Shown in pieces: positions 7,816-15,834 of a stretch of 64,000 bases of DNA. How positions within the stretch are numbered: the stretch's first letter is position 1; every line of letters starts with the position of its first letter. The translations under genes and the position numbers were made by a program. Under the pieces are notes generated by a model, which ran no database searches, had not been told where the DNA came from, and saw nothing but the letters and a program-made list of their open reading frames with translations. The stretch comes from Lentisphaeraceae bacterium (GTDB lineage: Bacteria; Verrucomicrobiota; Kiritimatiellia; RFP12; DVOR01): the NCBI GenBank assembly GCA_004555175.1, contig SFJE01000003.1:81380-145379 (forward strand), given 5' to 3'.

Positions 7816-9477
7816 TCACTCATCGAGTGCGCCTGCGTACAGTCCGCGGCGGATCTTTTGGGTGGAGGTGAGCTTGAGCGGCTCGGAGGAGACGATGATC
7901 TTGCGCGGGTGCTTGTAGGTGGCCAGGGCGGCGCACTGGCGCTTGACCGCCTCGCGCAGGAGGTGCTCGGTGGCCTCGGGCGTGAGGCCGGGGTGGAGCT
8001 TCTCGAGGAGTTCTTGGTTGGGGAAGAGGAGGGCGCCAACCTTTTCGCCATTCTCGCCGCGCGTGCGGTAGGCCAGAACCAGGACCTGGGCGATGAGCGG
8101 ATCGCGGGCGAGGGCTTGCTCGACCTCTTCGGGGTAGATATTCTTGCCCTCACGGTTGACGATAAGGGCCTTGGCGCGGCCGCGGATGGTGAGGTAACCC
8201 TCGGCATCGAGGGAGGCGAGGTCGCCGGTGCGCAACCAATCGCCCACAAAGATCTCTTCGGTGGCCGTAGGGTTGTTCCAATAGCCGCGGAAGTTGATGG
8301 GACCGCGGACCTGCAGTTCGCCCACGCCCGCGGCATCGGGGTTGGCCAAGCGCACCTCGATACCACAGATGGCCGGGCCGATGGTCCCCAAGCGGATGCG
8401 ATTGGGCGGATTGGCCGCCACCACTGGCGCGCACTCGGTAAGTCCATAGCCTTCGCACGCGCAAATGCCCAAGCGGTTGAAGTTGCCGAGCACCTTGGGA
8501 TCGGCCTTTGCCCCGCCCACAAAGAGCAGCCGGAGGTTGCCGCCCAAGGCCGCTTGCACGCGTCGCCCCACAATACGCGGCGCCACGGCGTAGAGCACAC
8601 GCCCGAGGAGCGTGGCGCGCAGGCTCTTCATCAGCCGGTCGTGGAGCTTCTCGGCCATCAACGGGACGGTCATCAAGAGGGTGCTCTGCAGCTCGCGCAG
8701 GTCGTCGGCCACGGTGCGTAGCGAGCGGATAAAGGAGAGCGACGCCTGCGCCTCCAGGGCCAAGACCAGGTTGGTGGTGAAGGCAAAGGCATGGAAGAGG
8801 GGGAGGACCACCAGGCAATCATCCCGCTCGGTCACAAAGCCTTGGAGAAGGGCCATCGTGCCGCGAGCGTCGGCGATGAAATTGCGATGGGTGAGCATGG
8901 CGCCCTTGGGGCGACCGGTGGTGCCGCTGGTGTAGAGCAGGGCACAGAGGTCATCGGGCGCGGGGCGATAGGTGGGCTCATTCCAAAAGCGCAGCGGGAC
9001 GTCCTCGCGCTGGGCTTTGAGGACCTCATCGAGCGTAGCGGTGGGCAGACCTGGCTCCGGGGCGGGCCCATCGACCAGCAGGAGCTGGCGCAGGTCCGGG
9101 AGAGTCGGGGCCACTTCGCGCACGAGTGGGAGGTGGGCGCGGTCGGTGACGAGGATTGCGGCCCCGGCATCTTCCAGAATGAAGTGGAGCTCAGGGGCGG
9201 TGAGATGCGGATCGATGTGCACCACAATGGCGCCGAGGCCGCAAATCGCCAGATGGGTCAGCACCCACGCCGGGCCATTGGGGAGCATCAGCGCCACGCG
9301 CGTCTGCCGCGGCACCACCCCCTGCGCGCCGAACCACTCGCCCACCGTGCGCACGCGCTCAAGTGCGGCCATGTAGGCCAGACTCTGCCAGGCGCCCTGG
9401 GCGTAGAAGCGCATAAACCGATGGTCGGGACGCTGTGCCGCCGCCGCTTCAAGCAAATCGCGCAAGGTATCGTTCAT
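7816..9477 (-). CDS. AMP-dependent acyl-CoA synthetase / long-chain fatty acid-CoA ligase-like
   Basis: 553 residues of the ANL superfamily. It activates a carboxylic acid to an acyl-AMP and then transfers it to CoA or a carrier protein. The P-loop LLYTSGTTGRPKGAML is near residue 185, the A5 motif GYGLTECAPV near 340, the ATP/ribose motif WLRTGDLASLDAEGYLTI near 405, and the hinge region GRAKALIVNREGKNIYPEEVE follows. The lysine region near the C-terminus reads HPRKIIVSSEPLKLTSTQKI. The ATG at 9477 has AGGAG 9 bases upstream. It lies 10 bases after the stop of the membrane-protein gene and is probably cotranscribed. Long-chain fatty acid is the likeliest substrate, but an acyl-ACP ligase role is also possible. 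Confidence 0.85.
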   Translation of the reverse strand: MNDTLRDLLEAAAAQRPDHRFMRFYAQGAWQSLAYMAALERVRTVGEWFGAQGVVPRQTRVALMLPNGPAWVLTHLAICGLGAIVVHIDPHLTAPELHFILEDAGAAILVTDRAHLPLVREVAPTLPDLRQLLLVDGPAPEPGLPTATLDEVLKAQREDVPLRFWNEPTYRPAPDDLCALLYTSGTTGRPKGAMLTHRNFIADARGTMALLQGFVTERDDCLVVLPLFHAFAFTTNLVLALEAQASLSFIRSLRTVADDLRELQSTLLMTVPLMAEKLHDRLMKSLRATLLGRVLYAVAPRIVGRRVQAALGGNLRLLFVGGAKADPKVLGNFNRLGICACEGYGLTECAPVVAANPPNRIRLGTIGPAICGIEVRLANPDAAGVGELQVRGPINFRGYWNNPTATEEIFVGDWLRTGDLASLDAEGYLTIRGRAKALIVNREGKNIYPEEVEQALARDPLIAQVLVLAYRTRGENGEKVGALLFPNQELLEKLHPGLTPEATEHLLREAVKRQCAALATYKHPRKIIVSSEPLKLTSTQKIRRGLYAGALDE

Positions 9478-9487
9478 GGGTTCGCTC

Positions 9488-11119
9488 CTAAGAAGTAAAG
9501 TCGACAGTTGTCAGTGCTGGCGCTCGATGTGAAAAGCCCGTCTGAGCCGTTAATGTCTTCTCTTCTGCCGCTGGTCGGCCCGTCGCGTTAACGCCCTGTC
9601 GACTGTCGACTGATGACTGACGACTTTTCAGTCTAAATAGTCCCAGCTTCACGCCGCGGACGGTCATCACCGCCACAGGTGGAGGGAGCGATGGCTGCGG
9701 AAGGGGGGCGACCACCGTGTCGGCCCGCGTGAGGTCCGGCTCTAAGGGGATGCCCTGCCAACGGCAGATGTCGTCAAGCGCCGACCACCCCAGTGGATTG
9801 CAGAGGCTCTGCCCAGGGGGCACGGCATGTGTGAGCGCATTGTGCGCCAAACTGCGCGGGAAGACGTAGCCGCGCACCACCCAGGCCCCGCAGGCGCAAC
9901 TGACCGCCACCAACGCCACCGCCACCCAACGCCCCCAGCGGCGGCAAAGCCCCTCGGCACCCACGCCCGCCACCATCGCCAGCGCAAAACCGGTCAGGTG
10001 CAACCACTTGATGGGCGCGCGAATTTGGTTGAGCCCCGGCACATAAAAGAGTGCGCGGTAGAGGGGCGTGTAGCGGCCCAAGGCGAGGAGGAGCGTAACC
10101 CCCGCGAGGACCGACCAAAAGCGCCGCGTCTGCCGCTCGGTCCCCGTCACGCGCATCGCCCAGGCCGCGAGGACCAGCGCCAGGGTCACCCACCCCACAA
10201 AGATGGCGTGTTGGCGTAGACGCACCCCGCGCTCGGGATCGCCTAGCCGCCCGGTGTAGGGCTTGGGGTCGAAGGAATAGGTGCTTCGCCCGTGAAGATC
10301 CGGCCAGACCCACTCAAGCAGATCCTCCGGCGGCAAGGACCAGCCAGTGATAAAGGCCCACTGCGCTTCGGCGACGCGTTGGGGCGAAGTCGCGCTCGGG
10401 GCGGCAGCCTCGAGCTGCTGCGCGCGCGTCTCCCGAGCCGCCCCAAAGGTGTGGCGCAAGGCCGGAAAGCCAATCAGCCCAAAGACCACCATTGCCACGG
10501 CCAGTGCGCGCCACGGCCAATGCTTCACCTGCACCCCCAGTCGCCACAGCCCATAGGCACTCAGCGCGCAGACCATCAACAACCAAATATCCGCCTGCGA
10601 ACCCAACCCCAAGGCCAAGATCGCCCCCAGCGCCGCCCCCCAGCGCAACCGCCCCGTGGCCGCCAGACGCTCCAGCGCGCCAAAGCCCAGCGCCGTGACC
10701 GCCAGGGCATCGACCACCCCCCGGTGCCCCGCGCAAAAAAGCGTGGCAAAGTAGCCGCACCACGCCGCGCAAAAGCCGCCCACCCACGCCGCCGCCACGC
10801 TGTGGCCCCGCGCGCGCAGCAGCCCAAAGCCCGCCAAGGCCATCACTGCGCCATCCACCCAAAAGCTTCCCTCATAGGCAAAGCCATAGGGGAAGAGCGC
10901 CGCGAGCAACGCCGGAAGGGTCGGCAGCGCAAAAAAGCTCCGCCACGCAGCCCAACGGCTCATCGGCGGCAGAATCGGCGCATCGGGCGCCACAAAGACG
11001 GTATCCACCCCCAAAACCGGCCAGAAGGCCACCCCCAACGCCAAGAGATAGAGTCCCCAGACCGCCCCTGTCACGGCGAGGTCCGGCCATTTGCGCGCTG
11101 GCTTCTGCTGTTCACTCAC
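9488..11119 (-). CDS. Polytopic membrane protein, YfhO/GT-C-like
   Basis: 543 residues from a GTG at 11119. About ten to twelve hydrophobic segments alternate with short loops (VWGLYLLALGVAFWPVLGV; FALAMVAGVGAEGL). A long extracytoplasmic loop precedes GLNQIRAPIKWLHL, a motif type seen in YfhO-like and GT-C membrane proteins. The last 50 or so residues (SRQSSVDSRQ onward to TTVDFTS) are not protein-like. They are translation through a GTCGACA-armed repeat element at 9497-9626, so the original C-terminus was probably replaced. The -10 box TAAACT lies 6 bases before the GTG, predicting a leaderless mRNA. Probably a lipid-linked sugar transferase or envelope protein; this is weakly supported. 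Confidence 0.75.
   Translation of the reverse strand: MSEQQKPARKWPDLAVTGAVWGLYLLALGVAFWPVLGVDTVFVAPDAPILPPMSRWAAWRSFFALPTLPALLAALFPYGFAYEGSFWVDGAVMALAGFGLLRARGHSVAAAWVGGFCAAWCGYFATLFCAGHRGVVDALAVTALGFGALERLAATGRLRWGAALGAILALGLGSQADIWLLMVCALSAYGLWRLGVQVKHWPWRALAVAMVVFGLIGFPALRHTFGAARETRAQQLEAAAPSATSPQRVAEAQWAFITGWSLPPEDLLEWVWPDLHGRSTYSFDPKPYTGRLGDPERGVRLRQHAIFVGWVTLALVLAAWAMRVTGTERQTRRFWSVLAGVTLLLALGRYTPLYRALFYVPGLNQIRAPIKWLHLTGFALAMVAGVGAEGLCRRWGRWVAVALVAVSCACGAWVVRGYVFPRSLAHNALTHAVPPGQSLCNPLGWSALDDICRWQGIPLEPDLTRADTVVAPLPQPSLPPPVAVMTVRGVKLGLFRLKSRQSSVDSRQGVNATGRPAAEEKTLTAQTGFSHRAPALTTVDFTS
9497..9626 (-). repeat. GTCGACA-armed element, copy 1
   Basis: About 130 bp. The ends are degenerate heptamer repeats: AAGTCGACAGTTGTCAGT on the left and CTGTCGACTGATGACTGACG on the right. 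The inner right arm, CCGTCGCGTTAACGCCCTG, is the reverse complement of the arm in copy 2 (14067-14210). The element lies inside the 3' end of the membrane-protein frame, just before the ribosome-binding site of the ligase gene. Confidence 0.8.
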
Positions 11120-11125
11120 ACCTGT

Positions 11126-11134
11126 AGTTTAGCA
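11126..11134 (-). promoter_or_regulatory. Extended -10 promoter of the membrane-protein gene, leaderless
   Basis: Minus strand TGC-TAAACT, with only ACAGGT between it and the GTG start. The predicted transcription start coincides with the start codon. Confidence 0.5.
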
Positions 11135-11166
11135 CAAGCTGCTGCGCAGCGCGCAGTAGCTTGTGC
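11132..11166. promoter_or_regulatory. 35-bp palindrome between divergent promoters (possible operator)
   Basis: GCACAAGCTGCTGCGC and GCGCAGTAGCTTGTGC form an inverted repeat with one mismatch around AGC. It overlaps the TG of the membrane-protein promoter and lies 22 bases upstream of the rarA -10 box. A second small hairpin (CCCGCG-GAA-CGCGGG) follows at 11167-11181. It could be a shared operator or one of the dispersed palindromes common in this genome. Confidence 0.5.
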
Positions 11167-11184
11167 CCGCGGAACGCGGGGCTA

Positions 11185-11193
11185 TGCTATACT
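11185..11193 (+). promoter_or_regulatory. Extended -10 promoter of rarA-nnr, leaderless
   Basis: TGC-TATACT followed by ACCGCCT and then ATG at 11201. The 7-base gap puts the predicted transcription start on the start codon. There is no Shine-Dalgarno sequence between them. Confidence 0.6.
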
Positions 11194-11200
11194 ACCGCCT

Positions 11201-12529
11201 ATGAATGACTTGTTTGAGCGCGAAGAAGAGAGCCGCGAGCCGGTAGCGGCGGGGCAGTTGGGCCCCTTGGCGGCTCGGATGCGGCCGCGGAGTCTGGAAG
11301 AGATTGTAGGGCAAGAACACCTGCTCGCGCCCGGGCGGCTCCTGCGCCGCGTCATTGAGAGCGATCGTTTCACCAACCTCATCTTCTATGGGCCGCCGGG
11401 GACGGGCAAGACCACCCTGGCCGAGGTCATCGCCAAGACCACTCACCGCCGCTTCGAGCGCACCAGCGGGGTGATGAGCAATGTGGCCCAACTGCGCGCC
11501 CTCTGCGAAAAGGCCCGCACCCTGCGTAGCACCATTGGCACGGTCCTCTTTGTCGACGAAATCCACCGCTTCAACAAATCCCAACAGGATGTGCTCTTGC
11601 CCTACGTGGAAGATGGCACGGTCACGCTCATTGGCGCCACCACCCACCACCCGGGCATCTTCATCAACACCCCGCTCGTCTCGCGCTCGCTCGTCTTCGA
11701 GCTCCACGCCCTGGGCCCCGAGGCCATCAAAACGCTCCTGGCCCGCGCAATGGCCGATCAGGAGCGCGGCCTGGGCAAGAGCGGCGCGGTGCTCGACCCC
11801 GAGGCGGCCGACTTCCTCGCGCAAGTCTGCGAGGGCGATGGACGCCGCGCCCTGACCGCGCTGGAAATTGCCGTCCGCTCAACCCCCGAAGAGGGCGGCG
11901 TGCGCCGAATTACCGCCGAGGTGATGGCCGAGTGCGTCCAGCGCCGAATCATCGCCTACGATAAGGACGAAGATCAGCACTACGACACCATCTCCGCCTT
12001 CATCAAGTCCATCCGCGGCTCGGACCCCGACGCGGCCATCTACTGGCTGGCAAAGATGCTCGAGGGCGGCGAGGATCCGCGCTTCATCGCCCGCCGGCTC
12101 ATCATCTCCGCGAGCGAGGATATTGGCAATGCCGATCCGCGCGGCCTGACCGTGGCCGTGGCGGCGATGCAGGCGGTGGAGTTCATTGGCATGCCCGAGG
12201 CGCGCATTAGCCTGGCGCAGGCCACCACCTACCTCGCCAGCGCGCCCAAGTCCAACGCCGCCTACCTCGCGGTCGACGAAGCGCTCTCCGATGTGCGCGC
12301 CGGGCGCGTCCAGCCGGTGCCCGAGCATCTCAAAAATGTCCACGTGAAGGCCGAGGGCAAAGCCGCCGCGCCGGCCTACAAGTATCCGCACGATTACGAG
12401 GGCACTGCCGTGGCGCAGGATTACCTCACCATCCCCAAAACCTACTACCGCCCGAAGGCCGCCGGCTACGAAGAGACCATCGCCAAACGCCTGGCCGCCC
12501 TCCGTGAACGCAAGGAACAAACCCGATGA
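11201..12529 (+). CDS. rarA: Replication-associated recombination protein A (AAA+ ATPase)
   Basis: 442 residues. RarA/MgsA is a clamp-loader-like AAA+ ATPase that acts at stalled replication forks. The N-terminus MNDLFERE is followed by PRSLEEIVGQEHLL, then Walker A GPPGTGKTT near residue 66, and Walker B VLFVDEIHRFNKSQQD near 110, a typical RarA signature. The C-terminal tetramerisation region shows SDPDAAIYWLAKMLEGGEDP and KYPHDYEGTAVAQDYL. ATG 11201 fits the family start; a longer upstream frame is spacer DNA. The stop overlaps the nnr start (ATGA), indicating translational coupling. Confidence 0.95.
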   Translation: MNDLFEREEESREPVAAGQLGPLAARMRPRSLEEIVGQEHLLAPGRLLRRVIESDRFTNLIFYGPPGTGKTTLAEVIAKTTHRRFERTSGVMSNVAQLRALCEKARTLRSTIGTVLFVDEIHRFNKSQQDVLLPYVEDGTVTLIGATTHHPGIFINTPLVSRSLVFELHALGPEAIKTLLARAMADQERGLGKSGAVLDPEAADFLAQVCEGDGRRALTALEIAVRSTPEEGGVRRITAEVMAECVQRRIIAYDKDEDQHYDTISAFIKSIRGSDPDAAIYWLAKMLEGGEDPRFIARRLIISASEDIGNADPRGLTVAVAAMQAVEFIGMPEARISLAQATTYLASAPKSNAAYLAVDEALSDVRAGRVQPVPEHLKNVHVKAEGKAAAPAYKYPHDYEGTAVAQDYLTIPKTYYRPKAAGYEETIAKRLAALRERKEQTR

Positions 12530-14064
12530 AATGGATTTCCGTCTCCGGCATCCGCGAGGCCGAGGCCATCGCCTTCGCCCAGCGCAACCTCCCCTCCTAT
12601 ACCGCCATGTGCCGCGCCGGCGCCGCCGTTGCCCGCCGCGCCCAACGCATCGTCGCCCTGGCCAATCTGCGCACCATCGTCGTCCTCGCCGGACCAGGAA
12701 ATAATGGCGGCGATGGCTTTGTGGCCGCGCGCTGCCTGGCCGAGGATGGCTACCAGGTGGAGCTCTGCCTCACCTGCGTGCCCTCCCGCCTCAAGGGCGA
12801 TGCCGCCCGCGCGTGGCACGACCTCCAGGCCGTCGGCGTGCGCACCCGCATCCTTCCCTCGGGCGATGCCTGGCAGGAATCGCCGTGGCTTGACCCGGCC
12901 GTTGCCCCCCGCCGCGCTCTCATCATCGACGCGCTCTTAGGCATTGGTTCGCGCGGCGTGCCCGTGGGCTCGGTGGCCGCCGCCATCCACTGGATCAACG
13001 GCACCAGCCCCACCTGCCCGGTCCTCTCGGTCGATGTCCCCAGCGGCCTCGATGCCGATGCCGGCACCGCCCCCGGCGAAGCGGTGCGCGCCGATGCCAC
13101 CATCACCTTCTCGCGCCCCAAACTCGGCTTCTCCAACCCCGCCGCGCGCCCCTATATTGGCGACCTCACCGTCGCCGACATCGGCATCCCCAGCGACCTC
13201 CTCGACGCCCACTGCCAGGACGCAAGCGATGGCGTCGAACTCATCGCCGCCCCCGAAATCCGCAACATCCTCCGCCCCGAGCGCCGCCTCGATTCCCACA
13301 AGCGCGCCTACGGCCACGCCTGCATCATTGGCGGCTGCGAGCGCTACCCGAACGCCCCCATCCTCTCGGCCCTAGCGGCCTACCGCGCCGGCTGCGGCTT
13401 GGTCACCCTCTCCGTCAACCCCTGCTCGCGCCCGGCCGCCGCGCATTGGGTCCCCGAAGCCATCTTTGCCGACGCGCTCACCCCCGCCACCGACCTCTCG
13501 GACTACGATGCCCTTGCCATCGGCCCGGGCATGGGCCGCTTCGATGCCCTCGCCTTCGACCTGCTCAAGGCCTTGGTCAGCGACCCCTCCGCCCCCCGCA
13601 CCGTCATCGATGCCGACGCCTTGACCGCCCTCGCCGAACTTCGACAGCGCGGCTGGGCCCCCGATGGCTCGGCCCTTCGCCTCATCCTCACCCCCCACCC
13701 CGGCGAGGCCGCCAGACTTCTCGGCTGCACCCCTGCCGAGGTCCAGAGCGACCGCCCCGCCGCCGCCCGCGCCATCGCCGCTAACTACCACGCCATCGCC
13801 GTCCTCAAGGGCCATAACACCCTGGTGGCCGAACCCGGCGGACGCGTGCGCATGTGCATGGGCGGTAATCCCGGCATGGCCACCGCCGGCACCGGCGACC
13901 TCCTGACCGGCCTCATCGCCGGCCTCCTCGCCCGCGGCCTAGGTACCGAAGATGCCGCCTGCCTGGGCGTCTACCACCACGCCCTCGCCGGCGATGCCGC
14001 CGCCTTCATCCACGGCCAAGAATCCCTCATCGCCTCCGACCTCTTCGCGACCTTGCGGCTGTAA
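12526..14064 (+). CDS. nnr: Bifunctional NAD(P)H-hydrate repair enzyme (epimerase and ADP/ATP-dependent dehydratase)
   Basis: 512 residues with two domains. The N-terminal YjeF domain (about 1-215) carries GPGNNGGDGFVAARCL and VDVPSGLDAD and interconverts R- and S-NAD(P)HX. The C-terminal ribokinase-like domain (about 230-512) dehydrates S-NAD(P)HX; it shows ALAIGPGMGR, VIDADALTAL, LTPHPGEAARLLG, LKGHNTLV and GNPGMATAGTGDLLTGLIAG. This is metabolite repair of damaged nicotinamide cofactors in the cytoplasm. The ATG overlaps the rarA stop by four bases. The gene ends two bases before a GTCGACA-armed element. Confidence 0.95.
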   Translation: MKWISVSGIREAEAIAFAQRNLPSYTAMCRAGAAVARRAQRIVALANLRTIVVLAGPGNNGGDGFVAARCLAEDGYQVELCLTCVPSRLKGDAARAWHDLQAVGVRTRILPSGDAWQESPWLDPAVAPRRALIIDALLGIGSRGVPVGSVAAAIHWINGTSPTCPVLSVDVPSGLDADAGTAPGEAVRADATITFSRPKLGFSNPAARPYIGDLTVADIGIPSDLLDAHCQDASDGVELIAAPEIRNILRPERRLDSHKRAYGHACIIGGCERYPNAPILSALAAYRAGCGLVTLSVNPCSRPAAAHWVPEAIFADALTPATDLSDYDALAIGPGMGRFDALAFDLLKALVSDPSAPRTVIDADALTALAELRQRGWAPDGSALRLILTPHPGEAARLLGCTPAEVQSDRPAAARAIAANYHAIAVLKGHNTLVAEPGGRVRMCMGGNPGMATAGTGDLLTGLIAGLLARGLGTEDAACLGVYHHALAGDAAAFIHGQESLIASDLFATLRL

Positions 14065-14066
14065 AG

Positions 14067-14210
14067 AAGTCGACAGTCGACAGTCGACAGTTGACAGGGC
14101 GCTAACGCGACGGATAGGCTGGCAGGAGAATAGGAGGTTGCCTTTTCCTCCTCAGTTTACCCGTCGCGGCTTGCCGCGTCCTGTCGACTGTCAACTGTCG
14201 ACTGTCGACT
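14067..14210. repeat. GTCGACA-armed element, copy 2
   Basis: 144 bp between nnr and metY. It opens with AAGTCGACAGTCGACAGTCG, ends with CTGTCGACTGTCGACT, and has inner arms GGGCGCTAACGCGACGG and CCCGTCGCGGCTTGCCGCG around a short AGGAGG-rich centre. It carries no ORF of its own and is a near palindrome overall. It is the most compact complete copy in the window. Confidence 0.85.
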
Positions 14211-14232
14211 CAGCCTTTTCGGCGTAGCTTGC

Positions 14233-15519
14233 TTACGCCGAGAAGGCGGCCGCGAGGTCCTCGATGAGGTCGTCGATGTTCTCGGTGCCGATGGAGAGGC
14301 GGATGGTGTTGGGCTTGATACCGGCGGCCAGAAGCTCCTCCTCGGAGAGCTGGGAGTGGGTGGTCGAGGCCGGGTGGATAACCAAGCTCTTGACATCGGC
14401 CACATTGGCCAGGAGCGAGAAGATCTCCAGCCGATCGATAAAGGCGCGGGCCTCCTCGGCACCACCCTTGATTTCGAAGGTGAAGATGGTGCCGCCGCCC
14501 TGGGGGAAGTAGCGCTTGTAGAGGGCTTGCTGGACGGGGTCAGCGCTCAGCGAAGGATGGTTCACGCGCTCAACCTGCGGGTGGCGGGAGAGGAACTCGA
14601 CCACCTTGAGGGCGTTGGAGACGTGGCGCTCGACGCGCAGGGAGAGGGTCTCGAGCCCCTGAAGGAGCAGGAAGGCATTGAAGGGCGAGAGGGTGGCGCC
14701 CTCATCGCGCAGGAGAATGGCGCGGATGCGCGTAACGAAGGCTGCGCCGGGAGCGGCGACGGTAAAGCGCGCGCCGTGGTAGCTCGGGCAGGGCTCGGAG
14801 AGGCCAGGGAACTTGCCGTTGGCCCAATCGAAGTTGCCCTTCTCCACGATAACGCCGCCGAGGGTGGTGCCGTGGCCGCCGATGAACTTGGTGGCCGAGT
14901 GGACCACCACATCTGCGCCGTACTCGAAGGGGCGCACCAGGAAGGGGGTGGCGAAGGTGTTGTCGACAATCAGCGGCAGCCCCTGGGCGTGGGCAATGGC
15001 CGCGATGGCCTCCAGGTCGGTGACATCCGAGTTCGGGTTGCCGAGCGTTTCACAGAAGACCGCGCGGGTGTTCGGCTGAATGGCGGCCTTGAAGCCCGCC
15101 AAGTCGTTCGGCTCCACGAAGGTGGTGGTGATGCCAAACTCTTCGAGCGTGTGCGAGAGGAGGTTGAAGGTGCCGCCATAGATATTGCGCGCGGCCACCA
15201 CATGTTCGCCCGCCCGCACCACATTGCGAATGGCATAGGTAATCGCCGCCGCGCCCGAGGCCACCGCCAGCGCCGCTGACCCGCCCTCCAACGCCGCAAT
15301 TCGGCGCTCAAAGACATCCTGCGTGGGGTTCGTCAGGCGGCCATAGATGTTGCCCGCGTCGCGCAGACCAAAGCGGTCGGCCGCGTGCTGGGAGTTGCGA
15401 AAGACGTAGGAGGTGGTCTGATAGATGGGGACCGCGCGCGCGCCGGTTGCCGGATCGGCCTCTTCTTGCCCAACGTGCAGCTGCAAAGTCTCAAAACGGT
15501 AGTGCTTATTCGTCTTCAT
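14233..15519 (-). CDS. metY: O-acetylhomoserine aminocarboxypropyltransferase (O-acetylhomoserine sulfhydrylase)
   Basis: 428 residues from ATG 15519, which follows AGGAGG by 8 bases. It is a PLP enzyme of the Cys/Met metabolism family that makes homocysteine (or methionine) from O-acetylhomoserine and sulfide (or methanethiol). Seen: FETLQLHVGQEEADPATGAR, the MetY-type N-terminus; YGRLTNPTQDVFERRIAALE; GTFNLLSHTLEEFGI; and the PLP lysine in HSATKFIGGHGTTLGG near residue 210. The C-terminal domain holds VIHPASTTHSQLSEEE. Length and the GxLxNPT signature favour MetY over cystathionine gamma-synthase. It has its own promoter at 15614-15642. Confidence 0.93.
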   Translation of the reverse strand: MKTNKHYRFETLQLHVGQEEADPATGARAVPIYQTTSYVFRNSQHAADRFGLRDAGNIYGRLTNPTQDVFERRIAALEGGSAALAVASGAAAITYAIRNVVRAGEHVVAARNIYGGTFNLLSHTLEEFGITTTFVEPNDLAGFKAAIQPNTRAVFCETLGNPNSDVTDLEAIAAIAHAQGLPLIVDNTFATPFLVRPFEYGADVVVHSATKFIGGHGTTLGGVIVEKGNFDWANGKFPGLSEPCPSYHGARFTVAAPGAAFVTRIRAILLRDEGATLSPFNAFLLLQGLETLSLRVERHVSNALKVVEFLSRHPQVERVNHPSLSADPVQQALYKRYFPQGGGTIFTFEIKGGAEEARAFIDRLEIFSLLANVADVKSLVIHPASTTHSQLSEEELLAAGIKPNTIRLSIGTENIDDLIEDLAAAFSA

Positions 15520-15613
15520 GTGCCTGTCCTCCTCTATGAAACCGGGGACCTTCCCCCACCCGATACGCGCTTTCACCGTGAAAACGCTACGGCAGAAGAA
15601 GTAATTGGCGCGT

Positions 15614-15642
15614 ATGCTACCACTTTGGTAGGAGCCACGCAA
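15614..15642 (-). promoter_or_regulatory. Promoter of metY
   Basis: Minus strand TTGCGT, 17-base spacer, TAGCAT with a TGG extension. The leader is about 88 bases. ATACGCGC at 15563-15570 is repeated inverted as GCGCGTAT at 15608-15615, overlapping the -10 edge; this could be a paired operator. I recognise no SAM riboswitch in the leader. Confidence 0.55.
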
Positions 15643-15705
15643 GCACTTTCTTTGCGAATGCTTCTCCGGCCTTTTCGGGATCTTCCCAGCCCCGAGCGAG
15701 GATTA

Positions 15706-15770
15706 TTCCCCAATTGGGGAATTCGCGGTACCCCAATTGGGGAACACGCGGTACGCCAATTGGGGAACGC
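15706..15770. repeat. CCCCAATTGGGG tandem array, 23-bp period
   Basis: Three units start at 15708, 15731 and 15754: CCCCAATTGGGGAATTCGCG, CCCCAATTGGGGAACACGCG, then CGCCAATTGGGGAACGC. Each contains a 12-bp palindrome (the third with one change). The array lies 64 bases upstream of the metY -35 box and downstream of the VTT gene. The rest of the 315-bp gap holds the hairpin CCGGGTTC-GAACCCGG at 15780-15800 and the metY promoter and leader. Confidence 0.7.
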
Positions 15771-15834
15771 AACGGCCCCGGTTCAGGAGGAGAACCCGGG
15801 TCATCCGTTCGATTGTTTTTGGGGAGAGGCGGCG

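Noticed and set aside
10292..11200. N-terminal extension of rarA
   Set aside because: The upstream frame is antisense to the membrane gene; the conserved RarA start is at 11201.
14211..14245. Terminator hairpin at the metY stop
   Set aside because: TTCTCGGCGTA pairs with TACGCCGAAAA, but no T-run follows on the minus strand and the stem includes the stop codon; left as unsupported.
15520..15613. SAM riboswitch in the metY leader
   Set aside because: None of the conserved SAM-I, SAM-II or SAM-III sequence cores is present, and the apparent stem overlaps the -10 box.
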